Assembly (NCBI RefSeq): GCF_002087295.1
Contig: NZ_MWVI01000086.1
Location: 58,613 to 122,612 of the forward strand
Direction: 5' to 3'
DNA: 64,000 nt
From: Vreelandella lionensis
GTDB lineage: Bacteria > Pseudomonadota > Gammaproteobacteria > Pseudomonadales > Halomonadaceae
Below the pieces are notes generated by a model. The model saw nothing but the letters and a program-made list of their open reading frames with translations, was not told where the DNA came from and ran no database searches. The position numbers and the translations under genes were made by a program. This document shows, one piece after another, positions 53,881 to 64,000 of this stretch (position 1 is its first letter; the number at the start of each line of letters is the position of its first letter).

Positions 53881-55047
53881 ATGGCGCACTCCTCTTCTGA
53901 GGGCTTATCCCCTATCGCTGAGCTGGTGGACGATATTCGCCAGGGCAAAATGGTGATTCTCATGGATGATGAGGATCGCGAGAATGAAGGTGATATCATC
54001 ATGGCCGCCGAAATGGTGAAGCCTGAGCATATCAACTTCATGGCACGCTACGCGTGCGGCTTGATCTGTATGCCGATGACCCGTGAGCGCTGCGAGCAGC
54101 TCAACTTGCCGCTGATGGTGCGCGATAACGGCTCGGGCTTTGGCACCAAGTTCACGCTCTCTATTGAGGCAACCGAAGGCGTCACGACCGGTATTTCAGC
54201 GGCTGACCGCGCGCGCACTGTGCAGGCAGCCGTTGCACCCAACGCTAAACCGTCGGATATCGTTCAGCCAGGGCATATTTTCCCGCTGATGGCCGAGCCG
54301 GGCGGCGTGCTTCGCCGTGCCGGTCATACGGAGGCGGCCTGTGATTTGGCAGCGCTGGCAGGCTTTGACCCCAGCGGTGTGATTTGTGAAATTATGAACG
54401 ATGACGGCAGTATGGCGCGTCGTCCGGAACTGGAAGTGTTTGCGAAGGCGCATGGCATTAAGATGGGCACCATTGCCGATCTGATCCACTACCGTATTGT
54501 GAACGAGCAAACGGTGGACCATATAGAAACCTCTCAGGTGTCGACCGTTCACGGCAAGCTTGCGCTACATGTGTTCCGTGATCGCATTCAAGGTGCGCAC
54601 CATTTGGCGCTGGTAAAAGGGCAGCCAACTCCAGAGCAGGCCACTACCGTACGCGTGCACCTTGCCGATACGCTGCGCGACGTGATGGGCTTAATGAAGG
54701 GTGAGCAGTGTCGGTGGGATGCCAACCGCGCTATTCATGAAATTGCCCAAGCCCAGGCCGGTGTGTTTGTACTGATTGATGATGGGCGTCCTAATCAAGA
54801 TTTGAAAGACCAGCTAGATATCTTTCTGGATCGCGTACGCCAGCCGCGTACCAGCGACTCAGACGGTTCTGGCAACTACTTAACGATTGGTACTGGCTCG
54901 CAGATTCTGCGCCACTTAGGCGTTGGTAAAATGCGGCTACTCAGCTCTCCGTGGAAATTCTCAGCGCTCTCTGGGTTTGATCTTGAAGTAGTCGAGCGCC
55001 TGGGGCCCAATGACACGGCGTATGAGCCAACTTTTCAGCAGGAATAA
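53881..55047 (+). CDS. ribBA: 3,4-dihydroxy-2-butanone-4-phosphate synthase with degenerate GCH II domain (RibBX type)
   Basis: 388 aa. The N-terminal DHBP synthase is complete ([35 protein letters not shown]). The C-terminal region aligns with GTP cyclohydrolase II but lacks the zinc-binding Cys motifs (no ECLTGD or RCDCG), so it should not have that activity; such proteins are called RibBX. A separate RibA must exist elsewhere. GGAG at 53872-53875 supports ATG 53881 over an upstream frame start at 53821. Confidence 0.92.
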   Translation: MAHSSSEGLSPIAELVDDIRQGKMVILMDDEDRENEGDIIMAAEMVKPEHINFMARYACGLICMPMTRERCEQLNLPLMVRDNGSGFGTKFTLSIEATEGVTTGISAADRARTVQAAVAPNAKPSDIVQPGHIFPLMAEPGGVLRRAGHTEAACDLAALAGFDPSGVICEIMNDDGSMARRPELEVFAKAHGIKMGTIADLIHYRIVNEQTVDHIETSQVSTVHGKLALHVFRDRIQGAHHLALVKGQPTPEQATTVRVHLADTLRDVMGLMKGEQCRWDANRAIHEIAQAQAGVFVLIDDGRPNQDLKDQLDIFLDRVRQPRTSDSDGSGNYLTIGTGSQILRHLGVGKMRLLSSPWKFSALSGFDLEVVERLGPNDTAYEPTFQQE

Positions 55048-55051
55048 ATTG

Positions 55052-55540
55052 ATGCAACCCCTTTCGCAAATTGAAGGCACTTTTGTAGACGTTGATGGAC
55101 GCTATGTCATCGTGGTGGGCCGCTTTAATCACCACGTGGTCGATAGCTTGGTGGAAGGTGCCGTCGATAGCCTGACACGCCATGGTGTGGATGTGGAAAA
55201 TATTCATATCGTTCATGTGCCGGGCGCGTGGGAACTGCCCCTGGCCGTGAAGCGTGTACTCAATGTGATGAAGCCGGATGCGGTGATTGCCCTCGGTGCG
55301 GTCATTCGTGGCGGCACGCCGCATTTTGAGTACGTGGCGGGTGGCTGCAACACGGCTATTAACCATCTCCAGCTTGAGTTTGATACGCCCGTAGCCAATG
55401 GCGTATTGACCGTTGAGTCTATTGAGCAAGCCATTGAGCGTGCAGGCACCAAAGCCGGTAATAAAGGCACCGAAGCGGCGATGGCCGCGATGGAAATGGT
55501 GTCTCTGCTGCGCGCGCTGCCGGTAGGAGATTCTCAATGA
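55052..55540 (+). CDS. ribH: 6,7-dimethyl-8-ribityllumazine synthase
   Basis: 162 aa, forms hollow capsid-like assemblies. Contains [39 protein letters not shown] with the catalytic His, and [17 protein letters not shown]. Condenses the RibBX product with the pyrimidine made by RibD. AGGAAT before ATG 55052 selects this start. Overlaps nusB by four bases. Confidence 0.95.
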   Translation: MQPLSQIEGTFVDVDGRYVIVVGRFNHHVVDSLVEGAVDSLTRHGVDVENIHIVHVPGAWELPLAVKRVLNVMKPDAVIALGAVIRGGTPHFEYVAGGCNTAINHLQLEFDTPVANGVLTVESIEQAIERAGTKAGNKGTEAAMAAMEMVSLLRALPVGDSQ

Positions 55541-56040
55541 GCGAGCGTCGTGAGCGCAAGCCCTCTGCGGCACAGCAGGGGCGTCACGCCGCAAGGGAGT
55601 TAGCGGTACAGGGGCTTTACCAGTGGCAGATGACCGGTAAGTCCATTACCACGATTGAAGCTGAGTTTCGTAGCCAGGTGGCTGACGATGACTTAGAAGA
55701 TCATGAGAACTGGGTAAAGGTCATGGAAATCGCTGACAAAGCGCTGTTCCATGAGCTACTGCATAACACGGTGCGTTTCAAAACCGAGCTGGACCGTGAA
55801 ATTGCCCCATTGCTTGATCGCCGTTTGGAAGATTTGGACGCGGTGGAGCTGGCGATTCTTCGTCTCGGCGCTTACGAGCTTTCCCGGCGAATGGAGGTGC
55901 CTTACCGCGTAGTGATTAACGAAGGCGTTGAGCTGGCAAAATCATTTGGCGCCACCGACGGCCATAAATACGTGAATGGCATTCTCGACAAGCTGGCAAA
56001 CCGCTTACGAAGTGCCGAAGTCAGCGCCCGCCGCTTGTAA
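55537..56040 (+). CDS. nusB: Transcription antitermination factor NusB
   Basis: 167 aa, all-helical RNA-binding protein of the rRNA antitermination complex. Shows the start [16 protein letters not shown], the central LDREIAPLL and [16 protein letters not shown], and [28 protein letters not shown]. Four-base overlap with ribH. Confidence 0.95.
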   Translation: MSERRERKPSAAQQGRHAARELAVQGLYQWQMTGKSITTIEAEFRSQVADDDLEDHENWVKVMEIADKALFHELLHNTVRFKTELDREIAPLLDRRLEDLDAVELAILRLGAYELSRRMEVPYRVVINEGVELAKSFGATDGHKYVNGILDKLANRLRSAEVSARRL

Positions 56041-56074
56041 GCGGGCCGCCTGATCAAGCGTTTAAGGGGCCTTT

Positions 56075-57052
56075 GTGCTTGCCGAATTCGATCTGATTCG
56101 ACGTTACTTTATGTCGCCGCAGGAGGCACAAGCGACAGATGGCGTTGCCCTAGGATGCGGCGATGACGCCACTCTATTGGTACCCCAGGCGGGGCAGCAG
56201 CTGGCGGTGAGTGTTGATACATCCGTCGTCGATGTTCACTTTCCCCACGATGCCCCCGCCTATGCGATAGGACACCGGGTGTTAGCCGTGGCACTCAGCG
56301 ACTTAGCCGCGATGGGGGCTAAGTCGCGCTGGTGCTTGATGGCTATCACCTTGGATCAGCGCGCCTTTAAAGATGACACTGCCGCTGAGCAGTGGCTTGC
56401 CGATTATGCCAGCGGTTTTCACACGCTTTGCCAGCAGCACGCGACGACACTCGCTGGAGGCGATGTTACCTCTGGCGCGCTCAGCATTAGCGTCACCGTG
56501 ATGGGCGAAGTGCCTACTGGCACGGCTATAACGCGTTCGGGCGCGCAGGTGGGCGATGTGGTGGCCGTGACCGGTGCATTAGGTGGCGGTGCTGGCGGGC
56601 TAGCGTTGTGGCAACAGGGTGAACGGGATCTGAAACACCCGTTGCTACAGCGCTATCTATTGCCTCAGCCCCGGCTAAAGGCCGGCATTGCGCTACGCGG
56701 ACTGGCCACAGCGGCGATGGATATCTCCGATGGCCTGCTAGCGGATCTGGCGCATCTGCGGGAAGCGTCCCAGGTAGGTGTCGCTTTGCAGCCCGACTCG
56801 CTACCCCTAGCCGAAGGATTAGCCGAAGTGCTGGGCAGCGAAGCGGCCTTAACCGCAGCGCTATCTGGCGGTGATGACTACGAACTGCTGGTGACACTAC
56901 CTCCCTCCAAGGTTGCTCAAGCGCAAATGCAGCTGGCCGAGTTAGGCCTTTCGCTTAGCATTATTGGCCGCTGCACCGAAGCGCTTGGGGTGACGGGAGT
57001 GCCTGTAGAAGGGGCGACTGGCTGGCAGCATTTTCGTGGGGGTGCCCAATGA
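56075..57052 (+). CDS. thiL: Thiamine-monophosphate kinase
   Basis: 325 aa. Phosphorylates thiamine phosphate to thiamine diphosphate. Has the N-terminal FDLIRRYF, GCGDDATLL metal-binding loop, VSVDTSVVDVHF, GDVTSG, MDISDGLLADL and LSGGDDYELL. GTG start at 56075 with AAGGGG at 56064-56069. Overlaps pgpA by four bases. Confidence 0.95.
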   Translation: MLAEFDLIRRYFMSPQEAQATDGVALGCGDDATLLVPQAGQQLAVSVDTSVVDVHFPHDAPAYAIGHRVLAVALSDLAAMGAKSRWCLMAITLDQRAFKDDTAAEQWLADYASGFHTLCQQHATTLAGGDVTSGALSISVTVMGEVPTGTAITRSGAQVGDVVAVTGALGGGAGGLALWQQGERDLKHPLLQRYLLPQPRLKAGIALRGLATAAMDISDGLLADLAHLREASQVGVALQPDSLPLAEGLAEVLGSEAALTAALSGGDDYELLVTLPPSKVAQAQMQLAELGLSLSIIGRCTEALGVTGVPVEGATGWQHFRGGAQ

Positions 57053-57522
57053 ACCGAGCACCGGCGAGCGTCTGGCGGCGCCCCACCCACTTTTTTGCTT
57101 TTGGCCTAGGTAGTGGCACGGTGCCTTGGGCACCGGGCACCTTTGGTACCCTGGCTGCGATTCCTTTCTACTGGATGATGGCCGACCTGACGCTAGGCTG
57201 GTACCTAGGCATTGTGCTGGCAGCCTTTGTGGTTGGCGTATGGCTGTGCGATAAAACGTCTCATGACCTGGGGGTGCATGATCACTCAGGGATCGTATGG
57301 GATGAGTTTGTTGGTTACTGGATTACCATGGCAGCGGTTCCTTTCGCCTGGGAGGCAGCGCTGTGGGGGTTTGTGGTATTTCGCATCTTCGATGTCTTTA
57401 AGCCATGGCCCATTCGCTGGGCTGACCGCCGAGTAGCCGGTGGTTTTGGCATTATGATTGATGATGTGATGGCAGGGGTCTACGCCTGGAGTACTATGCA
57501 CCTTTGGTTTTGGCTGCATTAA
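57049..57522 (+). CDS. pgpA: Phosphatidylglycerophosphatase A
   Basis: 157 aa inner-membrane enzyme removing phosphate from phosphatidylglycerophosphate. Contains GSGTVPWAPGTFGTLAAIP, VWDEFVGYWI and the acidic segment IMIDDVMAGVYA. Three to four hydrophobic helices. Usual partner of thiL. Confidence 0.95.
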   Translation: MNRAPASVWRRPTHFFAFGLGSGTVPWAPGTFGTLAAIPFYWMMADLTLGWYLGIVLAAFVVGVWLCDKTSHDLGVHDHSGIVWDEFVGYWITMAAVPFAWEAALWGFVVFRIFDVFKPWPIRWADRRVAGGFGIMIDDVMAGVYAWSTMHLWFWLH

Positions 57523-57618
57523 GTTAAGCCTGCGCATCAACTGCTATGCTTACTGTGTTGCACGCCTACTGCTTGCATGGAGTGAAGCCTTCTTGGGGAG
57601 GCTATTCAAGGAGATAGC

Positions 57619-58872
57619 ATGCGCAAGGAACGTTTGATCGTGCCTATCCTCGCGGCCGTGGCCGTGATCTGGATGGTCGCGCAATTGCTATCTAGCGTTC
57701 TTTTTGAACGTAGCCTACGCCAAGCGCTGGAAGATCTGGAGGCGCGGGGCGAATGGCGTGTCAGTCGAATTGAGAACCACCAGGGGTGGCTAACCTCCCG
57801 TGGAAGGCTAATTCTTTCTCCTCTGTTAGGTCGGCCTTGGCGTTTGGAACTGACCTACCGGGCCCGTCATGGAGTGCTCAGCACGGATGTTGAAGGCACC
57901 CTATTGCCGCGCTTGGATAGTGTATTGCAGAAAGCGGTGGGTGAGGTCTCGGCGCCTTCGGTGCCACGCTGGCAAGGCCGCTACCAAACGTTGAGTGGGC
58001 ACACCGAGCTGCGTCTGGCCCTGGCGCCCTTTGTGATTCAGCAGAGCGGGCGTGAGCTGGCGGTTCGTGGTGCTCGCGTTCGGCTAGAGGGGCTGTTTGG
58101 TGACTGGCGTTTGCGCGGGTTGCTGGAACAGCTCACGCTGACCGATGGCCTTGCCCAACTCACGCTGGGGCCAACCCAGCTAGAGAGCCGTTATACCTAT
58201 ATTGAAGATGCCTACCATTTTGCTCAGCGCGACCATCTGCATATTGAAAGTTTAGCGCTGCGCTATCCCGCTTACGATATTCATGTCACACCCTTAGATG
58301 TGCATAGCCATATGGAGCTGGATGAGAGTGAGCTGCGCTTGAAGGGCGAGCTGATTATTGGCGATGTGCGTGTGCCTAGCGAAGCACCTGATACCTCGCT
58401 GTTAAGCGGACGTATAGAAGCGGAGCTTTCCCGGCTAAACGGAGATGCAGTGCGGGCAACCATTCGTCGGCTGCGTCAGGAGGCTGCTTGGGGCGATGCC
58501 AGCCTGCCTATGGCAGAAGGCTTATTGTCACGCTTAGAGCCAGATTTGCTCCAGGTACTCAGTGATTCTCCGCGCTTAGATGTTACCGCTATTGATATTG
58601 ATAGCCCGTTACTTGGCTTGCAGGTGGATGCCGAGGGGGCTCTGTTTTTTGATGCGCGCCGCCTGGATGAGTTAAGTATCACGGCTCTTGGTAAATCCGA
58701 TGAACGTGCTCGCTGGTTAGAGCGTATTGATGGCGATTTTGTATGGCACGAGGCGCCCACGGTGGCTGCCCTATGGCTAGGCCTGCCGCTAGGCACGCGG
58801 GATCTGCAGTTTGATGTCGTTCGTGGAGTATGGCGTGTGAATGGCCGCCCTATGCCGACGCTTTGGCCATGA
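57619..58872 (+). CDS. YdgA-like DUF945 family protein
   Basis: 417 aa with a signal anchor at about residues 8-28, then a long beta-rich envelope domain. The start region with LSSVLFERSLRQAL and the general organisation fit DUF945 (YdgA). Length is a little short for the family. AGGAG precedes ATG 57619. Function of the family is not defined. Confidence 0.7.
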   Translation: MRKERLIVPILAAVAVIWMVAQLLSSVLFERSLRQALEDLEARGEWRVSRIENHQGWLTSRGRLILSPLLGRPWRLELTYRARHGVLSTDVEGTLLPRLDSVLQKAVGEVSAPSVPRWQGRYQTLSGHTELRLALAPFVIQQSGRELAVRGARVRLEGLFGDWRLRGLLEQLTLTDGLAQLTLGPTQLESRYTYIEDAYHFAQRDHLHIESLALRYPAYDIHVTPLDVHSHMELDESELRLKGELIIGDVRVPSEAPDTSLLSGRIEAELSRLNGDAVRATIRRLRQEAAWGDASLPMAEGLLSRLEPDLLQVLSDSPRLDVTAIDIDSPLLGLQVDAEGALFFDARRLDELSITALGKSDERARWLERIDGDFVWHEAPTVAALWLGLPLGTRDLQFDVVRGVWRVNGRPMPTLWP

Positions 58873-58907
58873 ATGCTTTCACAAACATTGGCTAAATTGC
58901 CTTGAGG

Positions 58908-58935
58908 GTTGAAGTTTTCCCTGTGTGCCCACATT
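58908..58935 (+). promoter_or_regulatory. Possible heat-shock (sigma-32) promoter of lon
   Basis: GTTGAAG, a 13-base spacer, then CCCACATT resembles the sigma-32 pattern CTTGAAA-N11-16-CCCCATNT. It lies about 55 bases before the lon start codon. lon is a heat-shock gene in E. coli. Confidence 0.5.
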
Positions 58936-58990
58936 CCTTTAGCAATGCTGAGTGGCCCAAGCCGCTAGTGACTGTTGATGGGAGGGGCGC

Positions 58991-61450
58991 ATGAGCGACC
59001 AGGATTACGATCGAGAACACGAACATCAAGACTGGCTTACTGAGAGTGAGTCGCACGATTCCCAAGAAGATAACCCCAAAAGCAACGATTACCGCTCTGA
59101 TGGTGAGCGGGTAAATTCGCTAGTGCCTGCCAGTGAGATGCTGCCCGAGCGCATCTACCTGCTACCGATTCATAACCGTCCTTTCTTTCCTGCCCAGGTT
59201 CAGCCGCTGGTCATTAACCGCGAGCGCTGGGAAGAGACCATGCGCCGGGTCAATAACACGCCACACCACACCATCGGCGTTGCGTTTGTTGGGGAGCATG
59301 GCGTTGAGTCGCTGGATCACGAAGGCTTCCCCGAGATTGGCACCGCAGTGAAGGTGCATAAGCTCAAAGGCGAAGATCAACAGATTCAGTTCATTGCTCA
59401 GGGGTTGCAACGTTTTAAAATCCAGCGCTGGCTCTCCAAAGAGCCGCCTTACTTGGTAGAAGTGACTTACCCGAAAGAGCCAGTCAATGCCGAAGATGAA
59501 GAGACCCGTGCCTATGCCATGGCGATCATCAACGGCATTAAAGAGCTGCTTCCCATTAACCCGCTCTACGGGGAGGAGCTAAAACACTACCTTAACCGTT
59601 TTAGCCCCCATCAGCCCGGCCCGCTGACCGACTTCGCTGCGGCGATTACCTCGGCCAAAGGTCCAGAGCTTCAGGATGTACTGGCCACACTGCCTGTTGC
59701 TGAACGCATGCACAAAGTGCTGCCGCTGCTGCGCAAAGAGATCGATGTCGCCCAGTTGCAAAGCGAAATCAGCGAGCAGGTCAATGCCCAGATGCAGGAG
59801 CGTCAGCGGGAATTTTTCCTACGCGAACAGCTAAAGGTGATTCAGCGTGAGCTGGGCATCTCTAAAGATGACCGCGAAAACGACGTGGATACTTTCCGAA
59901 ACCGGCTGGAATCCTTGGTGGTGCCAGAGCGGGTTCAGGCACGTATCGATGAGGAGCTGAATAAACTCAGCGTGCTGGAAACGGGCTCGCCGGAGTATGG
60001 CACCACCCGCAACTATCTGGACTGGTTAACCTCGCTGCCTTGGGGAGTAACCAGCCAGGATAAGCTGGATCTTGCCCATGCTCGAGAAGTCCTCGACCGC
60101 GACCACGATGGTCTAAAAGACGTGAAAGAGCGGATTGTCGAGTTCCTTGCCGAGGGCACCTTTAAAGGCGATGTGGGCGGCTCGATTGTGCTGCTGGTTG
60201 GCCCGCCAGGGGTGGGTAAAACCTCCATTGGGCGCTCGATTGCGGAAGCGTTGGGGCGTGAGTTTTATCGTTTCTCTGTGGGCGGTATGCGGGATGAGGC
60301 TGAGATAAAAGGCCGCCGGCGTACCTACATTGGCGCGATGCCCGGCAAGCTCGTTCAGGCCTTCAAAGAGGTTGAGGTAGAAAACCCGGTCATCATGCTT
60401 GATGAGATCGATAAGCTGGGTCAATCTTTCCAGGGTGACCCCGCCTCGGCACTGCTCGAAGTCCTCGACCCCGAGCAAAACGTCGACTTTCTGGACCACT
60501 ACCTCGACGTACGGATGGATCTCTCCAAGGTGCTCTTCGTCTGTACCGCCAACACGCTGGACAGCATCCCCGGCCCGCTGCTGGATCGCATGGAGCAAAT
60601 TCGCCTGTCGGGCTATATCGCCGAAGAGAAGCTGCAAATCGCCAAGCATCACCTCTGGCCGAAGCTGCTCAAACGCGACAACCTGACGAAAAAGCGCATT
60701 AACTTGAGCGATGCGGCGCTGAAGCAGGTGATCGACGGCTATGCACGTGAAGCAGGCGTTCGCCAGTTGGAAAAACAGCTGCACCGTATTGTGCGCAAAG
60801 CTGCAGTGAAGCTGCTGGAAGAGGACGTTGAAACCGTCAAAGTCTCGGTCAAGAACCTGGAAGAGTTCCTGGGCGCGCCGCTATTCCGTAAAGAGAAAGT
60901 GCTTAAAGGCGAAGGGGTGGTGACAGGCCTTGCTTGGACCTCGATGGGTGGCGCTACTTTGCCTATTGAGGCAGGCAAAGTCCACTCGTTAGATCGTGGC
61001 TTCAAGCTAACCGGTAAATTGGGCGACGTGATGAAAGAGTCGGCTAATATCGCCTACAGCTATACGCTTGGCCATTTGGCTGAGTATGGAGCCGATGCTG
61101 ACTTCTTTGACTCCGCTTTTGTGCACCTGCACGTACCGGAAGGGGCGACGCCCAAGGATGGTCCGTCGGCAGGCGTGACCATGACGACTGCACTGCTGTC
61201 GTTGGCTAAACATCAGTCGATTAACCGCCCGTTGGCGATGACTGGGGAGCTAACCCTTACCGGCCAGGTATTGCCAGTCGGTGGTATTAGAGAAAAAATC
61301 ATTGCAGCACGGCGCAGCGATATTTTTGAGGTCATTTTGCCTGAGGCTAACCGCCGTGATTACGAAGAGCTGCCCGAGTACCTGAAAGAGGGTATGACGG
61401 TTCACTTCGCTAACCGCTATCGGGATGTTGCTAACGTGGTATTTAAGTAG
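58991..61450 (+). CDS. lon: ATP-dependent Lon protease
   Basis: 819 aa, cytoplasmic hexamer that degrades misfolded and regulatory proteins. N-terminal substrate domain ([16 protein letters not shown]), AAA module with Walker [10 protein letters not shown] and Walker [12 protein letters not shown], and C-terminal protease domain with the catalytic Ser in DGPSAGVTM and Lys in [13 protein letters not shown] polar acidic extension of about 40 aa precedes the family start. GGGAGGGG before the ATG. Confidence 0.97.
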   Translation: MSDQDYDREHEHQDWLTESESHDSQEDNPKSNDYRSDGERVNSLVPASEMLPERIYLLPIHNRPFFPAQVQPLVINRERWEETMRRVNNTPHHTIGVAFVGEHGVESLDHEGFPEIGTAVKVHKLKGEDQQIQFIAQGLQRFKIQRWLSKEPPYLVEVTYPKEPVNAEDEETRAYAMAIINGIKELLPINPLYGEELKHYLNRFSPHQPGPLTDFAAAITSAKGPELQDVLATLPVAERMHKVLPLLRKEIDVAQLQSEISEQVNAQMQERQREFFLREQLKVIQRELGISKDDRENDVDTFRNRLESLVVPERVQARIDEELNKLSVLETGSPEYGTTRNYLDWLTSLPWGVTSQDKLDLAHAREVLDRDHDGLKDVKERIVEFLAEGTFKGDVGGSIVLLVGPPGVGKTSIGRSIAEALGREFYRFSVGGMRDEAEIKGRRRTYIGAMPGKLVQAFKEVEVENPVIMLDEIDKLGQSFQGDPASALLEVLDPEQNVDFLDHYLDVRMDLSKVLFVCTANTLDSIPGPLLDRMEQIRLSGYIAEEKLQIAKHHLWPKLLKRDNLTKKRINLSDAALKQVIDGYAREAGVRQLEKQLHRIVRKAAVKLLEEDVETVKVSVKNLEEFLGAPLFRKEKVLKGEGVVTGLAWTSMGGATLPIEAGKVHSLDRGFKLTGKLGDVMKESANIAYSYTLGHLAEYGADADFFDSAFVHLHVPEGATPKDGPSAGVTMTTALLSLAKHQSINRPLAMTGELTLTGQVLPVGGIREKIIAARRSDIFEVILPEANRRDYEELPEYLKEGMTVHFANRYRDVANVVFK

Positions 61451-61490
61451 CGCTCTTCGCTGGTTTTGCTTTAGGCAATAGGATTTGATT

Positions 61491-61521
61491 AGCGCCGCTC
61501 TGAAAAGAGCGGCGCTTTTTT
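61491..61521 (+). terminator. Rho-independent terminator of lon
   Basis: A perfect 11-bp stem AGCGCCGCTCT/AGAGCGGCGCT with a GAAA tetraloop runs into six T. Confidence 0.95.
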
Positions 61522-61610
61522 ACATCTGTTTACTGGTGAAAAGCATCGCTTAACCTGGATAATAGTGAAAAATCAAAATATTAAAAAATAGCTACCCTGG
61601 GGAACCTTCT

Positions 61611-63781
61611 ATGCGCAACAACCAGCCCGTTACCCAACGCGAATATGTGCTTGAGGAAGAAACCGTACTTATTTCACGTACGGATTTGAAAGGCAACATT
61701 ACTTATGCTAACGCGGCCTTGTGGAGGTCAGCGGCTATACGAGAGACGAGTTACTTGGCGCACCCCATAATCTAATACGCCACCCGGATATGCCTGAAGC
61801 CGCTTATGCGAACTTTTGGAAAACCATTCAAGCGGGTAAAACCTGGCAGGGAACGGTTAAAAACCGACGTAAGAATGGCGATCACTACTGGGTGCATGCC
61901 ACCGTAGCACCGCTGGGCGACGGTGACCGCATTGTTGGCTACACCTCGCTGCGCCGCAAGGCAGGAGCGAAACGTGTCGCGTTGGCAGAGCAGGTCTATG
62001 CCGAGATACGTGAGAAAGGCAAATCCCGCCGCTATGCTCTCCACCAAGGGGCGTTAACACGCCGAGGCCTTGGCGGCTTTTTTGCCCGCTTTCAGTTTAC
62101 CAGCCTGAAGGCCAAGTTGACTGGCATGGTAGTGGCGTCTTTGCTGCTGTTGGGGTTAGCGGGCGGCTTGGGGGTGTATGGCCTAGTGGTATCCGGTGAG
62201 CGTCTGGATACGCTTAATCGTTCAGGTTTGGAGGCGGTGGCGGAACTACAGCGTCTAGAACGCCAGTTAGGTAGGTCCGTTGAGTTGCTAGAGCCTGCCG
62301 TGCGCAACCCCAGGCGGGTGGATTTAGAGGCCTTATCAGCCTCTCTAGAGAGTGGGCGGCAATCCATATATAGCTTATGGGAGTCGTATCGTGCCACCAG
62401 CCATGCGGCCCCAGATGCACTACAGACATTCAATGAGGCGTTGACACGTTGGAATGACGGCGTCACCTCTGCCGCCACGGCGATAGAGCAGGCGCAAGGG
62501 TTTGCTGCGTTTGAGGCCTTTAATGACATCGTAAAACCCACCACCGATCAACTGCGTGAACTGAGCAGCCAGCTGGTCAGCGAAGAGCGCGCAGGAGCGC
62601 AGGCGCTGGTGGCTGAAGCTCAGCAAGGGCGTCACTATATGTTGATTGCTCAACTGGTGCTGATGTTAATTGGCCTGCTCATTATGGGCGGCTTGAGCGT
62701 GGTGATATTTAAATCGGTGTTACGCGGCTTGGAAGGTGCACGGCATATGACCTTCCAAATCGCCGCAGGTAATCTGGCTGCCCGGGAGCGCCGCCAAAGT
62801 AATGATGAGCTAGGTGAGCTGCTCTATTCGCTGGATACCATGCGGTTTAGCTTGGCCAGTATCGTCAGCGATCTGGAAAACCGAGTCTCCGTAGTGACGC
62901 CTGCTATTCAGCGGATTGCTGCTGAAAATGAAGAGCTGGCGTCACGCACCGAACAGCAGGCTTCTTCGCTGCAGCAAACGGCCTCTAGCATGGAGGAGAT
63001 GACCTCTACCGTGCAGCAAAATACTGATAATGCGCGTCAAGCTACCGAGCTTGCTCAGCAAAATGCTACTAGTACCCGCGATACCCGCCAGCAGATGGAA
63101 CAGTTGGTAGAGCGCATGCAGCGCATCGCCAAAAGTGCTGAGAAGATGACCGAAATGATCGGTGTCATCGATAGCATTGCTTTTCAAACTAACATTCTGG
63201 CGCTCAATGCTTCCGTCGAGGCCGCCCGAGCCGGTGAGCATGGCCGCGGGTTTGCAGTGGTGGCAAGCGAAGTGCGCACGCTGGCAAGCCGCAGCGCCAA
63301 TGCCTCTCAAGAAATTCGCAAAATGATCGACAGTACCTCGCAAGAGGTCAGTGGTGGTCGTAGTGCTGTTGAACAGGCTGAGCATGCCATCGAAAATGTA
63401 ATGAAGCAGGTTAATCGAGTGAGCGAGCTGATGGCCTCTATTAGCACTGCCTCAAGCGAGCAGAGTAGCGGTATCGGCCAGATCAATTCGGCCATTGCCG
63501 AGATGGATGGCGTCACCCAGCAAAATGCCTCGAAAGTGCAGTCCATAGCAGCATCAGCAGATAATCTTGCCCTCGAAGCGTTTGAGCTAGCCAATGTGGT
63601 TGATGCCTTCCGCCTGGAAGGAGCGCAGGCGGAAAGTACGAGTGTGGCTCGTGAGAAGCTTGGCAACGTTCAGAAAATGGCCAAGCAAGCAGCGCCTCGT
63701 CTGACGAATAGTAAGCCGTCTAAGCAGCAGGCCAGCATGCAAAGCTCCAGTGCAAGCACCAATGACTGGGATGAATTTTAA
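61611..63781 (+). pseudogene. Aer-like PAS chemoreceptor (one frame disruption)
   Basis: From ATG 61611 (GGGGAA ahead) the frame encodes ISRTDLKGNITYANAA and then shifts. The long frame (61721-63781) continues VEVSGYTRDELLGAPHNLIRHPDMP, a PAS domain of Aer type, followed by two membrane helices (about residues 165-190 and 347-370), HAMP and a signalling domain with [34 protein letters not shown]. It ends SSASTNDWDEF, a possible CheR/CheB tether (xWxxF). Adding one T at 61719-61720 (GCC TTT GTG GAG) gives 723 aa. Probably senses redox or oxygen through the PAS domain. Confidence 0.82.
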
Positions 63782-63825
63782 CCCCTGTTAACCAGCATCT
63801 ACTCAAACCAAAGCAGACCGCTTGG

Positions 63826-63854
63826 ATATGCCCCCTTACGGTGGCATATTTTTT
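63826..63854 (+). terminator. Rho-independent terminator of the Aer-like chemoreceptor gene
   Basis: ATATGCC and GGCATAT form a 7-bp stem around ten bases and are followed by six T. The remaining sequence to the window end (63855-64000) is AT-rich and holds nothing recognisable. Confidence 0.8.
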
Positions 63855-64000
63855 GCCTATTTAATTAATACAAGCGTATTAAATAGGCTTAGTAGCTCTG
63901 GCCGCCAAGCCATCGGCAAAACATGCCTTCCTTAGAAAAACATGTCTTTTAAAAAAAGGCATATAAAAAGTGGCTCTTCGACGTTGGGTGTGGAATTCGC

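Overview
The window looks like chromosomal DNA of a halophilic gammaproteobacterium, most likely Halomonadaceae (Halomonas/Vreelandella type). This is inferred from the conserved block nrdR-ribD-ribBX-ribH-nusB-thiL-pgpA-(DUF945)-lon, from glucosylglycerate-type osmolyte genes and from general codon style; no rRNA or tRNA marker is present to confirm it.

Layout. 1-2.3 kb: C-terminal part of a type I-secreted cadherin/RTX adhesin. 2.5-7 kb: dTDP-L-rhamnose operon (rfbB, rfbD, rfbA, rfbC) interrupted by a MNT/HEPN toxin-antitoxin pair that sits between two 15-bp direct repeats. 7-10.1 kb: a HDOD-GGDEF protein and a sparse region with two divergent, mutually homologous small genes (57 and 58 aa). 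10.2-13.7 kb: SapC-like protein, beta-CASP RNase-like hydrolase, O-antigen ligase. 14-31.8 kb: a long, tightly packed operon for a divergent MSHA-like type IV filament: seven pilin-like proteins in two paralogous families, inner-membrane assembly proteins, secretin, TPR protein, ExeA/MshM-like ATPase, platform protein and MshE-like ATPase. 31.8-38 kb: two-component system, GT32-like glycosyltransferase, FlgO-like lipoprotein and neighbour, MotB/OmpA-like protein. 38-40.6 kb: a candidate sRNA and a glucosylglycerate-type osmolyte operon (phosphatase and synthase) behind NtrC-like boxes and a sigma-54-type promoter. 40.6-50 kb: chemoreceptor; persulfide dioxygenase-DUF2892-YeeE/YedE operon; two-component system; TsdB/TsdA-like cytochromes; DsbC/G-like and TlpA-like proteins, together a reduced-sulfur module. 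50-52 kb: GH13_18 phosphorylase, also behind a sigma-54-type promoter. 52-64 kb: housekeeping genes, then a second chemoreceptor.

Connections. The osmolyte synthase/phosphatase operon and the phosphorylase about 10 kb away could form a synthesis and recycling pair sharing sigma-54 control. The HDOD-GGDEF protein and the MshE-like ATPase with its MshEN-type N-terminus suggest c-di-GMP input to the filament. Rhamnose, O-antigen ligase, glycosyltransferase, adhesin and filament genes all build the cell surface.

Quality note. Seven genes carry single-base frame disruptions relative to their families (eight sites in all, one gene with a compensating pair). Most can be repaired by adding or removing one base in a short homopolymer, so consensus errors are more likely than real decay. 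These genes are listed as pseudogenes over their full span, but most are probably intact in the organism.
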